Shown here: piece by piece, positions 22,236 through 34,689 of the stretch
How positions within the stretch are numbered: position 1 is the stretch's first letter
Layout of the letters: each line of letters opens with the position of its first letter
Assembly (NCBI GenBank): GCA_003508835.1
Contig: PUFA01000084.1
Location: 5,704,001-5,768,000, forward strand
Direction of reading: 5' to 3'
Source of the DNA: Eonycteris spelaea
Lineage: Eukaryota > Chordata > Mammalia > Chiroptera > Pteropodidae
Length of the DNA stretch: 64,000 nt
Position numbers and translations under genes: made by a program
Notes under the pieces: model-generated
Databases searched by the model: none
The model's input: only the letters and a program-made list of their open reading frames with translations
Told to the model about the DNA's origin: nothing

Positions 22236-22560
22236 TGTCTTAGCTCAGAATACTATAACAGATACTATAAACTAGGCGACTTATAAACAAATTTATTTCT
22301 CACAGTTCTGGAGGCTAGAAAGCTCAAGATCAGGGCACTAGCAGATTGAGTGGTTTGTAGGTGACCATCTTCTCACTGTGTATTCACATGGTGGAAGGGA
22401 CAAGGGCGCTCTCTGAGGTCTCTTTTATAAAGGTATTAATCTCATTCATTAGGGCTCCATTCTATGACCTAGTCACCTCCCAAAGACCTCGCTTCCTAAT
22501 ACCATTACACTGGGGATAAGTGTTCAACATGTGAATTTTGGAGAGACACAGTCTATAGCA
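22236..22560 (-). mobile_element. MaLR LTR (MST/MLT1-like), nearly complete
   Basis: This 325-bp LTR reads on the minus strand from TGCTATAGACTGTGTCTC to CTGAGCTAAGACA. Internal blocks such as CCTCCCAAAGACCTCGC and CACAGTTCTGGAGGCTAGAA (plus strand) are MaLR landmarks. No internal region is attached, so it is a solo LTR. A clear 5-bp duplication was not found. Confidence 0.82.
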
Positions 22561-22979
22561 AAGGAGAAAATATCACCTTAAGATCTCTTTTCTGGGAGAA
22601 TCTTTGGGTCATATAAGTGTAGGCTAAGCAGGTTTTGGAAAAAGTGTCCAGTGTTCTTAGACAATTCAATTTAAGGGACATTGGAACTCTTGGAAAATGC
22701 TGAACTTCTTGCTAATAAGGCATGTGGCACATTTGAGCCATCAAATGACTAATTGGAAAAACAGGGGGAAATGTCCATATTTAAATTCCAAGTTTGTGGG
22801 ACAATTCATTTCAGTTACAGGTGAAAAGGTGTTTTCTTAAGGCTAATAAAATCTAGGCCTTTTGGAGATGTAATTCTTTAGGTATTACATTGTTAACTAT
22901 TTTCAGTGAAGAACTTTGTCTACCTCTCCTTAAATTTCCATTGATGCTATTAAGAAGTCAGCTATCAGCTTATTATTCC

Positions 22980-23640
22980 TTTATAGGTTATTTTTTTGTG
23001 TAGCTTCTTTAAAGATCTATTTATCTTTTGATATTTTATAACTTCAGTAATTTCAATATGCTGTGTCTAGATGTGGCTTGCTAATTTATCATGCTTGGTA
23101 TTCATAAGGATTTCTGAATTTAAGGATTCCTGTATTTCATCAGTTCTGAAAATTTTTCATTTATTATAACTTTGGATATAGATCTCCCCCATTATCTATC
23201 TCTATTATTACTTTCTGTAATTCCAATTAGATGTCTATTGTACCTTCTTACTTTATCTTCCTTTTCTTTTACCTCCCATATTTCCAATCTCTTTGTTCCT
23301 CCATGCTTTGAGAGCAATTATTTCATATCTATCTTCAAGTTTATTAATTCTCTTTTCACTCATACAACTTAAATTTTTAAATGCCACTGGTTGTGTTTTT
23401 CATTTATACAAGTTCTCATTGGTTCTTTTTTTAAAAAATATATTTTTGGTAATTTCCTTTTTTATATATATTTTGTATTCAATATTTCTAGTATCCAAAG
23501 TTTATAAAGTTCTAATTCTTCTTGGTATTTCACTTGATTTCTTCTCATGACATTTTATTTCCTCATTTATTTCGTGATTTTTAATTATAAGCTAATGTAA
23601 TTGGAATTATATCTGTAGAAAATCTTTGAGGCCTGAAATC
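22980..23640 (-). mobile_element. Diverged L1-like fragment (tentative)
   Basis: T-rich sequence with the order of reverse-complement L1 5'/ORF1 regions (CTTCAAGTTTATTAATTCTC, then AAGTTCTCATTGGTTC). Highly diverged; short ORFs inside are low-complexity and not supported as genes. Confidence 0.4.
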
Positions 23641-24600
23641 AAGGCGCATGCCTCAGAGAAAATTTATATGTGCTTCTGTCAGGTACCTGGAGGCACTACC
23701 CTACTCAGACAATTTTGAATTCTCAACTTGGGATTTTTCAGCTCATATTAGTAATGGGAATTCTAACATTAAATCCAGTGAGAGTGACTCATGGTTATGA
23801 ATTTATCAGAACTCTATCCTTCTTAACATCCTAAGGCTAGCACGGGCAGTTGTATTTACTGGCCTTCCTTTGAGGGGCACTTTTTCCTCCTATTTTCTCT
23901 TTTCACCAAGATGTCACTTTTGGGGAGTAGTAGCATTAAGCAAGAGTCTTTGATCCTGTTTCCTACCTTGCTCCCAAATGTAGTTTTCTCTGATTTGTAC
24001 TTCCTTGTCATTTTTGACCTCTAGGAATTTTCCTTTCTTGCCAATAAACTATGCATTTTTTAAATATATAATTTCTCCAATTTTACATTATTTTAGGTGC
24101 TTTGTAATAGAAGGACTTTTTTTTTAATATCCAGTATTCCATACCAGAAATTCTAGTTTTCATTTAGTTAGCTATATCAAGTTTCCCCAGCCTTTTGAAA
24201 TTATAAACCAGTTAATTTCAACAACAACACAAAAAGAATTAAGAGACCTAGGCTTTCCAACTTTTTATCGTGTAAACAACATTTAAAAACAAACAAAAAC
24301 CTAGCTACCTCCGATTAACACCATTATTCCATAGTAGAAAGGTAGACAGATTATGAGGGAAGCAGCCTTCAACTTAAATTTATTTCACGTATTGCTGAGG
24401 TTGGTGACAACTTTGTCATATACCAGCATTGGTCCATGGACTAGCATTTGGGAACCACTAAGTTACGTCACATGTCATCAAAAAGCATACTCACTATAAA
24501 ATCTAACCAGAAATTCCAACCACCAACATCAAGTCAATTGACAACTGGCCTAATACCATTAAATTATGTGTTTGCAGTTGAACAATAGCTCCCAAGAAAG
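23641..24600. other. no gene or clear repeat seen
   Basis: AT-rich unique-looking sequence without supportable coding potential. Confidence 0.45.
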
Positions 24601-24604
24601 CATG

Positions 24605-24720
24605 TGATGTCAAGTCAAAATTTTGAGTCCCACCTCCATTTGGGAAAATCACTTAGCCTCTTAGCATCAGTTTCTTCATGTATGACAATAATATATTACT
24701 CATATGGATATTTTGAGGAC
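24605..24720 (+). repeat. MIR SINE fragment
   Basis: GAAAATCACTTAGCCTCTTAGC, AGTTTCTTCATG and a TATGGATATTTTGAGGAC block follow the MIR core. Confidence 0.65.
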
Positions 24721-24934
24721 TAATAGGAGGAACATTTTGGGGGTTATTAATTTCTCTATTATTTCCCTCCCTTACAGAATACAAACTGAATTCCCCCAAA
24801 GGAGTAAGCACCAAACTCCAAGCAATGGACTTTCTTTTCAATGTGGCTCTAGAACAGACAATGTGCTCCACTGGTTCCTTTTATTCTTGTCATGAAGAAA
24901 GAAGTTAGGGCCAACTTCCGGAGAATAAAATTTT

Positions 24935-25055
24935 CTGATAAGAGAGATAACCCTGCCCAAATTTAAGCTCCACGGAAGTTGGGACTTTGTTCATGTCTGT
25001 ATCCCCAGTACTTGTAACAGTTCTTGGCACGTGGTAAATGTTCAATAAATGAATG
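24935..25055 (+). repeat. L2 LINE 3' end
   Basis: GGGACTTTGTTCATGTCTG, ATCCCCAGTACTTG, CTTGGCACGTGG and GTTCAATAAATGAATGA match the L2 terminus closely. Confidence 0.75.
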
Positions 25056-25439
25056 AGGAGAACGAGAACAAATCAGAGCACTACAACAAAATGAGCCACA
25101 CTAAAACTACTACCAAAATTACACCACAGGAGCAGAAATCCTGTGTTCCACTTTGTAGTCTTCCCCTCAGCAGTTGTCTTCTCTCCTCTCCTCCACATTG
25201 TCTTCACCATGCAGTGCTTCTCCAACAGCTTCTGCACAATCCCAGAGGCAGAACCTGGCTTTAGGAGGAAAAGGCAGAATTAAATTCAATATGTTGAACC
25301 ACCTTTTCAGAGTCCTTGCAATCTGTGCACAAGTCTGTCATGCAATAACTGCTTGTAGAGTGCTCAGTGCTGGCTCTGAAGGCCCGCACGAGCATCAGTC
25401 AACTGTGTAGAGGATGGTCGGCTAAACGCTGGGAATAAT

Positions 25440-25640
25440 AGTACTTGTTAACATTCATTGAGCATTTTCATTATGCTCAGCTCTATGTAGTGGCCTTTTA
25501 TGATCTCATTTAATTCTCAGAGCAACCCACCCAGTTAAGTACTGTTTTTATCCCTTAGAAAGGTGAAATAGCTTATCTGGGGCCACATAGCTAATACCCT
25601 GTCTGCAAAATTCATGCTCTTATACACTGTATAATACAGA
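25440..25640 (-). repeat. MIR SINE
   Basis: TTTATGATCTCATTTAATTCTC, GAGCAACCCACCCAG and GGCCACATAGCTAATA follow the reverse-complement MIR. Confidence 0.7.
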
Positions 25641-25889
25641 TTTGATACCACTTCAGAATCTTTGGCATGGGTGTATGTAAGCATACTCATATTGTGATAT
25701 GATTTTTCTTTAAAAAAAATCTTTTGATTTTATAATACTCGGAGTAAGTTGAAAAGATTAATATGGGGGGGTGGGGAACAAGTCCAAAAGTGAAAATTGA
25801 GTTTGAAGTGACAAGAGAAAAAAAACGATTGCTCTTCTTTCTCAAATTGTCTTTTTCTTCCTCAAAAATATCTCTGCTCTGTCTTTCTC

Positions 25890-26330
25890 TTCTTTACCAC
25901 CATCCCCAGCCCATCTGACTTATTATTTCTTACCTCCACTACTACTGCAAAAGCTTCCTACCTGATCTCCCCATTTCTATTCTTGCCCCTCCCTACCCTA
26001 GCAATCCTTCAAGAAAGAGAGAATGCGTGGGATAGTTTTTAAATTGCAAAGCAATTTTTAAACACTGATCTGATCATGTTCATCCTCCCACCTAAAGCCC
26101 TTCCAGTGGCTTTCTTTGCCCTTAGGAGAAGCAGAAGTCCCTAATGGGTCGAGCACTGCCCTGCTTGTCCAGGCCTTACCCATCCCTCCAGCCACAGTGT
26201 CTCTCATTACTTCCACTGCCGCCAGAGGATTCATGCACATCCCGTTGTCTTGCCTGATGTGCTCTTTCATCACGTTTTCATCTAAGGGAGTCTGACTCAT
26301 CTTTCAGACTGCTTGCCATTATATCACTGT
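25890..26330 (+). repeat. L2 LINE fragment
   Basis: Pyrimidine-rich L2 3' coding/UTR sequence: AAAGCCCTTCCAGTGGC, GTCCAGGCCTTACCCATCCC, TCTCATTACTTCC. No open L2 frame survives. Confidence 0.55.
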
Positions 26331-28124
26331 GTGCCTGCTGCACATCAGGAGGTATGGTTAAATGAGTGAGTAAAGGAATGAATCCAGGGTGACCCACATA
26401 CCAGGTCAGTTTTCATTTTGAATCCTCTTGAATGACAACGCTGGAATTCATTCACCTTCTGCCTCTGCCACATTGGCTCGGACCGGATCAGACTGAGCCT
26501 ACAAGTGGGCCTCATGGCTGAGGTTTGTATGACTTTGGGGGCTGAGAGTGTTCTTGGAAGCTCATCTTAGAGCTAGCCCTCAAATAATTTTGTAGCTACT
26601 TCATATCTAGGAGTATTTCTGCTTAAATTCATTAAAGTGGCTTCTGTTGTATGAAGCTGAATCCACCAATATGAGGCTCAAAGAGTGAACTATAAGCTTC
26701 TGGGACACTAGGCATAGACTTGTTCAGTCTACCTGGAGTCCATGGTGTAGCCCCAGGCCATTTCTCCTCTGTGAGAACTAGTTCCTGGGCAGCACCCTTA
26801 AGATATACACAATGCAAACCCATGGCCAGCCTGTAAGGACAGCAGACCAAAGAATCATTCCCAGGAATGACCAGTCCTTAAATTGCTATCTCTAATCTGC
26901 CTTTTTGGCTAGCCCTGTTTACTGACTTTGCACTTCCTCTTTGTCCCATAAGTCAGCTTATGGGCTCTCCCAAAGAACTCATTACCCCTACTTCTTAGGA
27001 TATGAAACAAAGGCTTAAGCTAGTTCTATCAATCACTTCAGATGTAAATAGATACCCCTTTTATATGTCCCATAGCACTCTATGCTGCCACTTCAGTGTT
27101 CATTGTATTATACTTGTTTACTTTTCCATAACTCCCACTAGACTGTATCTATACAGTGTGAGGTCAGAGTGAACCTGTTTTGTGGAATATTGACTCACAC
27201 TGCTTAATACTATGCTTGGCATATAGTAAGTACTCACAGATAGTTCTAGAATTTGTTAATGAATACATAAATGTCTAATGTAAATATGGTGTTTCTTGCT
27301 AAATCCCAGGGTCCTTTCTCAGCTCCTTTGACTAAATCCTCAGCTGATCAACAAAACACTGCTACAAAGGAGAAAGAATTGCCAAAAGTCCACTGCTTGG
27401 ACAAATAGATGATTCTGGAATTGATCAATCATATAAAAATTGCATAATTTCACAATTCCAATGGGAAATGTCAAAATTCTACAAAAAATAAATTATTGTA
27501 TAACGTCGTCAAAGGTTTTCCCCATTTTATGATTTTCTTGGCCTTGGAATTGAATGTATCTCAATATTATCTATTAAGGTATAATTGTAATGAGATTTCT
27601 GAAATGCAAAATGAAATTCTTTGACCATATCACAGCCTTCCTTGGCAGCTCCTTGTCTTAAAGATTGGCATCACAGATCTCCTGTTACACTCATGATTCT
27701 GCTCATAGCAAGCAACACACAAATGAATAGCAAATGCTGTCAGAAAAACAACACCTGTGTGTGTTTGTTTGCTTTTGGCATTTCATTCAACTGCTAGCTA
27801 TAAATTAATTATCCCAGTCAAAATTAATTTCTCCCTCTTCTGTTGCCCAATAGTACTTTCTTTATTCTGCAATCATAGCACCTAGCACTTTTTCCTATGT
27901 ATTGCAAAATCAAGTTCCCCAGTATACTTGGTTTAGGAACTGCTACACCATTTATTCAAAGACTAGAAGAGAACCACAAACCGTCATAAAGGTGAGTGTC
28001 CTAAATGGTTAATTAGCTTCACTCACTAAATGACTGGTTCTCACACACCAGGCTCAAAACACTTGGATTCAAATTTATACTATAACAGTATTATAAATGA
28101 TTTTCATTACATTCATATAAGCCA
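26331..28124. other. mostly unassigned, with a short L2/MIR trace at 27120-27270
   Basis: 27120-27270 has ACTCCCACTAGACTGTATC and CTTGGCATATAGTAAGTACTC, an L2/MIR-like end. The rest shows no gene. The 72-residue minus frame at 26632-26850 has no domain. Confidence 0.45.
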
Positions 28125-28132
28125 GGGGTCCC

Positions 28133-28315
28133 CAACCTGTTAGGAACTGGGCCACACAGCAGGAGGTGAGCAGTGGGTGAGCGAGCGAAGCTTCATCTTT
28201 ATTTGCAACTGCTCCCCAATGCGAGCATCACTGCCTCTGCTCCACCTCAGATCATCGGGCATTAGATTCTCATAGGAACACCGGTGCCTGGTGCCAAAAA
28301 GGTTGGCGACCTCTG
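28133..28315 (+). mobile_element. MER1-like hAT-Charlie non-autonomous DNA transposon
   Basis: Terminal inverted repeats CAGGGGTCCCCAACC and GGTTGGCGACCTCTG bound a 183-bp element. Internal blocks GGAACTGGGCCACACAGCAGG, GGTGAGCGAGCGAAGC and GGCATTAGATTCTCATAGGA are characteristic of MER1-type elements. ATAAGC occurs at both flanks (28127-28132 and 28317-28322), consistent with a slightly damaged 8-bp duplication. It is much shorter than full-length MER1, so it is internally deleted. Confidence 0.78.
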
Positions 28316-28334
28316 AATAAGCTAAAAGTCTACT

Positions 28335-28590
28335 ACATTGTTACTCAAAAAGTGTGTCTTCAACCACTTGAATCAGAATCACCTGGAGTTGTACTTAATA
28401 CATGCAGATTCCCAGTCTCCACCTGGAGGAGAGGCCTCAATAACAAATATATGCTGGGACCCCACCTATTTGGTAGTCTACTATTTTTCCAATTGTAGGC
28501 TTGCACATAATAGATGTTCAATAGATTGTTTTTGCTGCTGCTGCTTTTAAATTCTTTTGCACACTGAAGTTTGAGGATTACTGATTAACT
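28335..28590 (+). mobile_element. MER5A-like hAT-Charlie fragment
   Basis: AATCAGAATCACCTGGAGTTG near the start and GAAGTTTGAGGATTACTGA at the end recall MER5A-type sequence and its inverted end. Confidence 0.5.
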
Positions 28591-29855
28591 ATATAACATA
28601 CCACAATGGGAGAAAGGAGTATAAATAATAAAATTAAATAATAATTAAATATTAGTAAAATAAAGGAGAGATAAATATAAACAAAATGTTAGGAAGGACC
28701 ATGGTAGAGACAATCAATCCTGCATAGTAGGCTCTTAGACATTGTAGAGCAAGTTATTGTCGAACTGGGTCAAAATGCACTGGAAAGAGCCAATCAGAGA
28801 TGTGACACAAAAACACTGTAGATGGCAGAGCATGAGATGGTTTGGAGAGGGAAACATGACTTGGGCATCAGAGACGAGCAAGTCTGTCATAATAGCTTAG
28901 GGGGCAGAGATGAGGAGAAGGGAAATTGGTAGGAGATGAGGCTGGCTGTAGTGACTAGAGCCAGACTGTGAGGCCTCTTGGCTAGATGTGCTTTCCCCTG
29001 TATTCTCTGAGCTGCAAGGGATCTCAAGAGGCAAACGGGCAGAGCGGTGGTCTAACCTAGCAAGAGAATGGGTTGCTCTCAGGCATGGTGCTCTCGCATA
29101 CTCAGCTGTTTTTTTGTATGCAGATGTCCTCATATGGCCTCCAGGTGAGCATTTTCAGTTCCTCGAGGTCTTTCTATTACATCAGCCAGTCAAGTCAAAG
29201 AGCCGAACATACTGGACTTGTCTGGCTTATGATTTATCTGAAAAGGAATCGTAAGTGGGGCTATGCGTTATTTTCAGCAACCACATCTTTAGAGCCCAAC
29301 AGTAAATTCTGAGAAACTAATATCTACTGTGGACAGAACTCAGCTCTTGGTGTCTGATCATTTGCTCAAGCTTCAGACTGAAGAAAGTTGAGGAAAGACA
29401 CAGTGATAGTTCCAGGCTGACCAGATTTGCTAAGAGATTGCAGACCTTGGGGAAAGTGGGGGCTCTCTCTGTTCCTTCCTCTCAGTGGAGTAGGGTTAGG
29501 GTGGGCTCCCTACCAGAACATTCAGACTTCATTCCCAGAAAATCAGGCAGGAGCTAGGCCTGCCAAAGGGAGGAAAAAATTGCTGGACCAAAGAAAGGTG
29601 GGCAGGAACCCAAACCAAAAGGTTGTTCTGGACCTTTTCCCTGTGGTTCTACTAAGAGAGGAAAAGCACTTTGAGTGAGATCTGCCACTATTCTCATCTC
29701 ATTGGCACGTTTCTGCCTCCAGTTGAGTCCCGTCCCTTTCTTATCAAATGAAGATAGCAAAGCATAGTCCTTTGCTCAACATCAGCCTATCTACCTGTGC
29801 CCCTGAGCTTGACCTTTGCTGTAAAGAGATCCACACTCAACAGTAACAGCCAATG
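28591..29855. other. no gene or clear repeat seen
   Basis: 28590-28680 is AT-rich. Frames at 28897-29312 and 29427-29760 overlap on opposite strands and show no domain. Confidence 0.45.
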
Positions 29856-29859
29856 CTTC

Positions 29860-30080
29860 CTAAATCCTGACCACACCCCTTACACATAAGGTCTCACTTA
29901 ATCCTCCCAGCATCTTGTAGAGTGCACACTGTTATTATCTGTGTTACCAATAAGGAAACTGTGGCACAGAGAGGTGAAGTCATCTACCCACAGTCAGCAT
30001 CCACTACAGAGCGGGGATGTGAACCCAGGCATTCCCACTCCAGGCCCATATGCTTAGCCACTCCATTGCACTACTTCTCA
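29860..30080 (-). repeat. MIR SINE, long copy
   Basis: AAGGTCTCACTTAATCCTCCC, AAGGAAACTGTGGCACAGAG, GATGTGAACCCAGGCATTCC and ATGCTTAGCCACTCC give a near full-length reverse-complement MIR. Confidence 0.85.
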
Positions 30081-30660
30081 GGCAGAAATGAAGCTTGATC
30101 ATAAAAGCAACATGGTTCATTGTGGGAAATTTATAAAAATATAGAAAGGCACAAAAAGAAAAAGAAAAATCACCCACAATCACTACTTCTACCTTTGGGG
30201 GCAGGGTATAAAGGAAAAACTGAAAATCCCTTCTTATATCAAACTTCAGCCCTCAAAACTATCCACTGTCTTTCATACTTTTTTCCTTTAACATTTACAC
30301 AAATATGTATATATATATATATACACATATATATGTATATATATGCACATATACATATATATGCACAATGTTTTTGAATAATAATGGCTGCACATTACAC
30401 AATAAGATTATTTTTGTACATTGTTTTTTCACTTAATATAACATCCATTCAAACCATTTCAAACCTTTATCCACTGTCTGCTGAACCATAATTTGTTCAA
30501 CCAGTTCTACAGTAAATATCTTTGTCCATATATCTTTATATACTCATTAGCAAGAGTAGTTCTGTAAGATACATTCCAAGGACTCTTAGAGCATATCCAT
30601 TCTTTCATTTTGCCAAAATACCAATTTACCCAATGGACCTTTATCTTTTTACTTGATGAT
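30081..30660 (-). mobile_element. L1ME-like LINE fragment with an internal TA/CA tract
   Basis: ATCACCCACAATCACTACTTC, TTTTTTCACTTAATATAACATCC and CCATAATTTGTTCAACC follow old L1M in reverse. The AT-alternating tract at 30303-30366 lies inside it. Confidence 0.6.
30303..30366 (+). repeat. (TA)n/(CATA)n simple repeat
   Basis: Alternating purine-pyrimidine sequence (TATATATATATACACATATA and similar). Confidence 0.9.
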
Positions 30661-31420
30661 GGCAAGAAGGGGTTGTTGATAATGAATTACAATATATAAT
30701 GAAAATCACACTTAGCCTATTTAAGCATAATTGTATATGACACTGAGTGAGTGATACAAAACGATTTCTCATGTACATTTCAAACTCTTCTTCCCTAAGA
30801 AATTGGAGAAATACCTTCACTTGTAGGTAAGAAAATCTGTCTCTTTCTGGCCCTTCTGGAATTCTTCTCTCTGCTGAGCACTGCTATTGATTCACGTGAG
30901 TCCAAAATTGGGTGTATCTTCCTTGTATATGTGACTTCGCTATTTTCTGAAAATGTACATTCTCTACACCTTTGCTAGCTCAAATTGTACCTCAAATGCC
31001 AAATTTTTACTAGTAACTCTCCTCAAATGGCTGCTTCTCCAATACTCTCAGTGAAATGCTTTCTGCTCAATTTTCCATTTGCCAGGCCTCCCTCTCTGTT
31101 CCAGAGCTGGTAAATCAGAGGGCTCTGTATACGCTGGTCAGCAAGAGGAGGGCAGTGTCACTTTTTTTTTTTTCAAAAATAGTAACTTTCTGGTTGAGTT
31201 CGGCCTGGTCAAACTCTTCAGTTTCCCTCCTGACTGCCGCTACCCACCCCTTATTGTTCCTCTTAGCTAGTTGCTACTCACTGCCCTGCCATCCCAATGC
31301 CCATCTCCTCAGGGACCCTCTTCTATCAGCCAAGTCCAGAACACAATCTCTTTAGATCAATACAAACCCCCTTACTTGACCTTCACCTCCTTGTATTAAT
31401 TATTTTCCCTAAGCGCAGTG
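30661..31420. other. no gene seen
   Basis: A T-run lies at 31161-31172. Two overlapping plus-strand frames at 31056-31355 lack domains; part may be diverged L2. Confidence 0.4.
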
Positions 31421-31424
31421 TAGC

Positions 31425-31640
31425 CAAATGCTGAACTTGAGGGCTTTAGAATCAGGAACTTGGGGATTTGAATCCTGACTCTTAACCCTGTTGGCTATGT
31501 GATCTTATGCAAGGCATTTAACCTCTCTGCACTTCAATTTTCTCAATTATAAAAGGGGGTAATGAAAAAAATAACTCACAGAACTGTTGAAAGCAATCAG
31601 TACATGGTGCCTGACACACTAGTAGTGTCATATAAAATTT
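31425..31640 (+). repeat. MIR SINE, long copy
   Basis: GGGCTTTAGAATCAGGAAC, GGATTTGAATCCTGACTC, GGCATTTAACCTCTCTGC and GGTGCCTGACACACTAG follow MIR end to end. Confidence 0.85.
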
Positions 31641-32015
31641 TAGGATTTTTTCCAAATTTGGAATTTTTATCAAGTTTCTTTCATATATGAGCCTTGGAAG
31701 AGGCTTTGAATCTTTGGCTTCATTAGTCTTCGAGTCAATCCCCCTCTGCTGGTGGCATGTGATGAAGTGGGACATTTACACATGGCTGGAGTAGTGTGAC
31801 TAATTCAACCCATTCAGAGAGATCACATCCCCAAGGAGGAGACAGTTAGGATCCGCGCAATCTTTAAACATTTATTCAAGAATAAGAGCTTGCTCTGCCA
31901 GCCTCCCCCATTGAGAACTGGCTTCGAGAAGTGACCCAGCAAGGCCAGGCGGCTAGCCAGCTAGCTGGTGAGCAGGCACATCTGCAGGGAGGACATTCCA
32001 AGCATGTTGTCTCTA

Positions 32016-32205
32016 CACTGTGGTTCCCAGCCTGAGGTGGTTAAGAAACGTGTGGGGTCTTTTTGGTCATTGCAGTGCCTGTGTGATCAGAGGCTCTACT
32101 GACACTTAGTGGGCAGGGGCCATAGGTGCTGGATAGCCTGCGTCATTGGGACAACCCCACCCAGTGAAGAATTGTCCCTCCAAAAATGCCAATAACACTC
32201 TTTTT
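32016..32205 (+). mobile_element. MER20-like hAT-Charlie element
   Basis: CACTGTGGTTCCCAGCCTGAG, CTTAGTGGGCAGGGGCCATAGG, CACCCAGTGAAGAATTG and CAAAAATGCCAATAACACTC match MER20 order. Confidence 0.7.
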
Positions 32206-33565
32206 GAAATTTATCTATAGGGCTTAGACCAAACAAGTTGTTAATATTGTTTCTCATCCTGGTGAACTGGGCTGGAGCATGGAGTGAGCTGTCAAGACTT
32301 CCTTTGCCCCTTTAGTGTGGAGTCTGGGTTACAATTATAGATGTCCCACTCAGTGCCTCCTTCCTTGGGCACCACATCAGTACTCACTTAGCTGCCAGCA
32401 CAGAGGGGGCAGAAGGCAAATGCATATTGTCTGATCTATAAAGCTTTGACTTTGAACCCCTACATAGTCCCCTTGCTGGTGAACTGCCATGTGGCATCTT
32501 GCCTACAGGCTTATGCCCAAAGAAAAGCCAATTCAAGGAAAAACCCTTTCCACTGAAACTTGGGGAATATAACCTAATAGCTTCACGGCCCAATAATGGC
32601 ACTGATTGTCTCCCAACTCTACTTGACCCCTAGAGCTTGGGGTGTGCCAAATGTAGACAGCCCCTAAGTCTTATCAGAAAAACCCAAGAAAATAATAATG
32701 ATCAACACTTTCTGAGTGCCAGGCCCTGAGGTAAGCACTTTCTATACATTATCTCACTTAATCTCAAGTGACATAAGATAAAGCTCACATTAGAAAAATG
32801 TAATGCCATTCATGCTAATCCAGTCCCTCAGCCTGTGAGTGAGTCACTCTTGGACTGAAGCTGTACTCAGCCTGCTGTACTCCCAGAATCCCTCAGGTAT
32901 CTCAGCCACTCAAGGAGGCAAAGTGGCTAAATTCCTGAGTTAGGGGCCCACACAGGGAGGATTTATCTCTCACATGGCTTCTGCCATTAACAGAGATAAA
33001 TCCAGGTATTGTCATTATGGTAATAGCCTCTGTGACTAAGAGGAGTTAAATAGAAAGTCAGGGAATGTCAAATATCTTGAAAAATCTATTCACCATGAAG
33101 TCACCTTCTAATGTGTTCTAAGGAAACAATAATATCCATTTTCACTCCAGAGACCACTCTTTGTGGTAAATAATATCACGAGTGACTCTATCCTATAAGT
33201 CCTCAGAAACTGTTTCTAATTATTGTCAGAGGCACATCAATTACCAATAGAGCCTCCAGGCAGCCCTCGACATGGCTCTGATTAGAAACATGTTTTACTT
33301 CCATTTCTTCTGTCAAGCCACTCAGCCCTCTATGTATTTAATTGCTCTGTCTTCACTGTGGGCCTGCTTTCCTCACCTTCCTGTCTGAACTGCACCTCTC
33401 ATGGCTAAATCAGCATCTTTATCTGGTCTGGCCCTGCACCTTGCCTTCTTTGAGAAGCAACTCAGCACCTGCCAAGGGCTCACTGTGTCCTTTCAAAAAT
33501 ACCTAGGCTCTGGTAACCCAGATAGCTCATAAAACTGCTTCAATTAAAAACAAACAAACAACAAC
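32206..33565. other. mostly unassigned, with a MIR fragment at 32695-32775
   Basis: 32695-32775 (TGAGTGCCAGGCCCTGAGG, ATACATTATCTCACTTAATC) is a reverse MIR piece. No coding exon can be supported in the remainder. Confidence 0.5.
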
Positions 33566-33569
33566 AACA

Positions 33570-33760
33570 AAACTATGTTGGGCCAGGTACTGTGATAAGC
33601 ACACCACATACATAGCGAACCCTCCAGAAAGACCCTGCGGGATGTACAATTACTACCTCCATTTTACATTTAGGAAAACTCGGACACAGAAGTTTAAATA
33701 ATTTTCCCAGAATCACAAAACTAACAAGTAGAGAACCTACAGCCACCCAAATGGAGCCTG
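33570..33760 (-). repeat. MIR SINE
   Basis: GGCCAGGTACTGTGATAAGC, CTCCATTTTACATTTAGG and CCAGAATCACAAAACTAAC follow the reverse MIR. An ACAAACAACAACA-rich run precedes it. Confidence 0.7.
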
Positions 33761-34685
33761 TCTTCGCTTCCAATTCCTCTCAAGTCTCTGGGCTTAGGGC
33801 AAGCTGGGCTTCCTCCATATTGTCCTTCCCCTCTTCTTATTCGGACCTCTGTATCCTTACCACTCATTCCTTGAAGATTTCAGTTTAGTTAAATTCTTTC
33901 CAAAGCTATTTTTATCACAATTTTTTGTCCTTTCAACATCCGACTAGACTTCACTAAGTGGGGCTCTGGGAGCACCACACATGCCAACACCGCTAGAAGG
34001 GTGGCCCAGGAAGGGTACCTGCCTGTGCAGAGACACTCCTGCAAAAGCACTAGCCCCCAGCTGTTCCACCTCCTCTCTCCATGGATTTTGTCCTGCCCTC
34101 CCTCAGCTGGCCACACTGTGTCCGTGCCCCTGCTAGACACGTCACGATACCTCCAGCTGAAGCCAGCCTATTTCAAGGTCTCCCTATCTGACCACACCTC
34201 TTCTCTTTCCAGCTCATCTTTTCCAGTCTTCCTGCTCCAGCAATTTTGGGCTATATCCAAGACAGACAGGACCTGCAAGTTGTTGTTTCTGGAACCTTTT
34301 AACTGTCTGTCACCCCTTCATTGCCTCCTGCCCTCCTTACCCAGTGTAGATTCCATGGGCCATCATTGTGTTACTCCTTGAGTATACCTTCAATGGTCTC
34401 AACCCATTCTCCCTTCATCGTACTCAGCTGACAAAACCCTAAGCCTTGTCCAAACCAATACTCCCGTACTCCATGCCTGCCCCTGAGCAGCTAAGTAAGA
34501 CTGAAGAAAACAGCCATGCCGGCTGGACTCATTTCAGTCGTTATCACAAACCTCACGCAGGCCCCCAGTGCTGCCTGGTAGTCTATGGTTAATTTTCCTA
34601 GTCCTTGCGCTTTCCTAGGACTATGTACCTGTTCCTCTCTCTCGTCATACCTCCAATGCCTTCTCTTTCCCATCAGGAACTCTCA
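33761..34685. other. no gene seen; pyrimidine-rich, possibly diverged L2
   Basis: Overlapping frames at 33889-34381 on both strands have no recognisable domain. Confidence 0.4.
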
Positions 34686-34689
34686 ACTG

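Noticed and set aside
33889..34381. Overlapping frames of 83 and 126 residues
   Set aside because: Opposite-strand overlap, pyrimidine-rich composition, no domain and no splice context that I can support.
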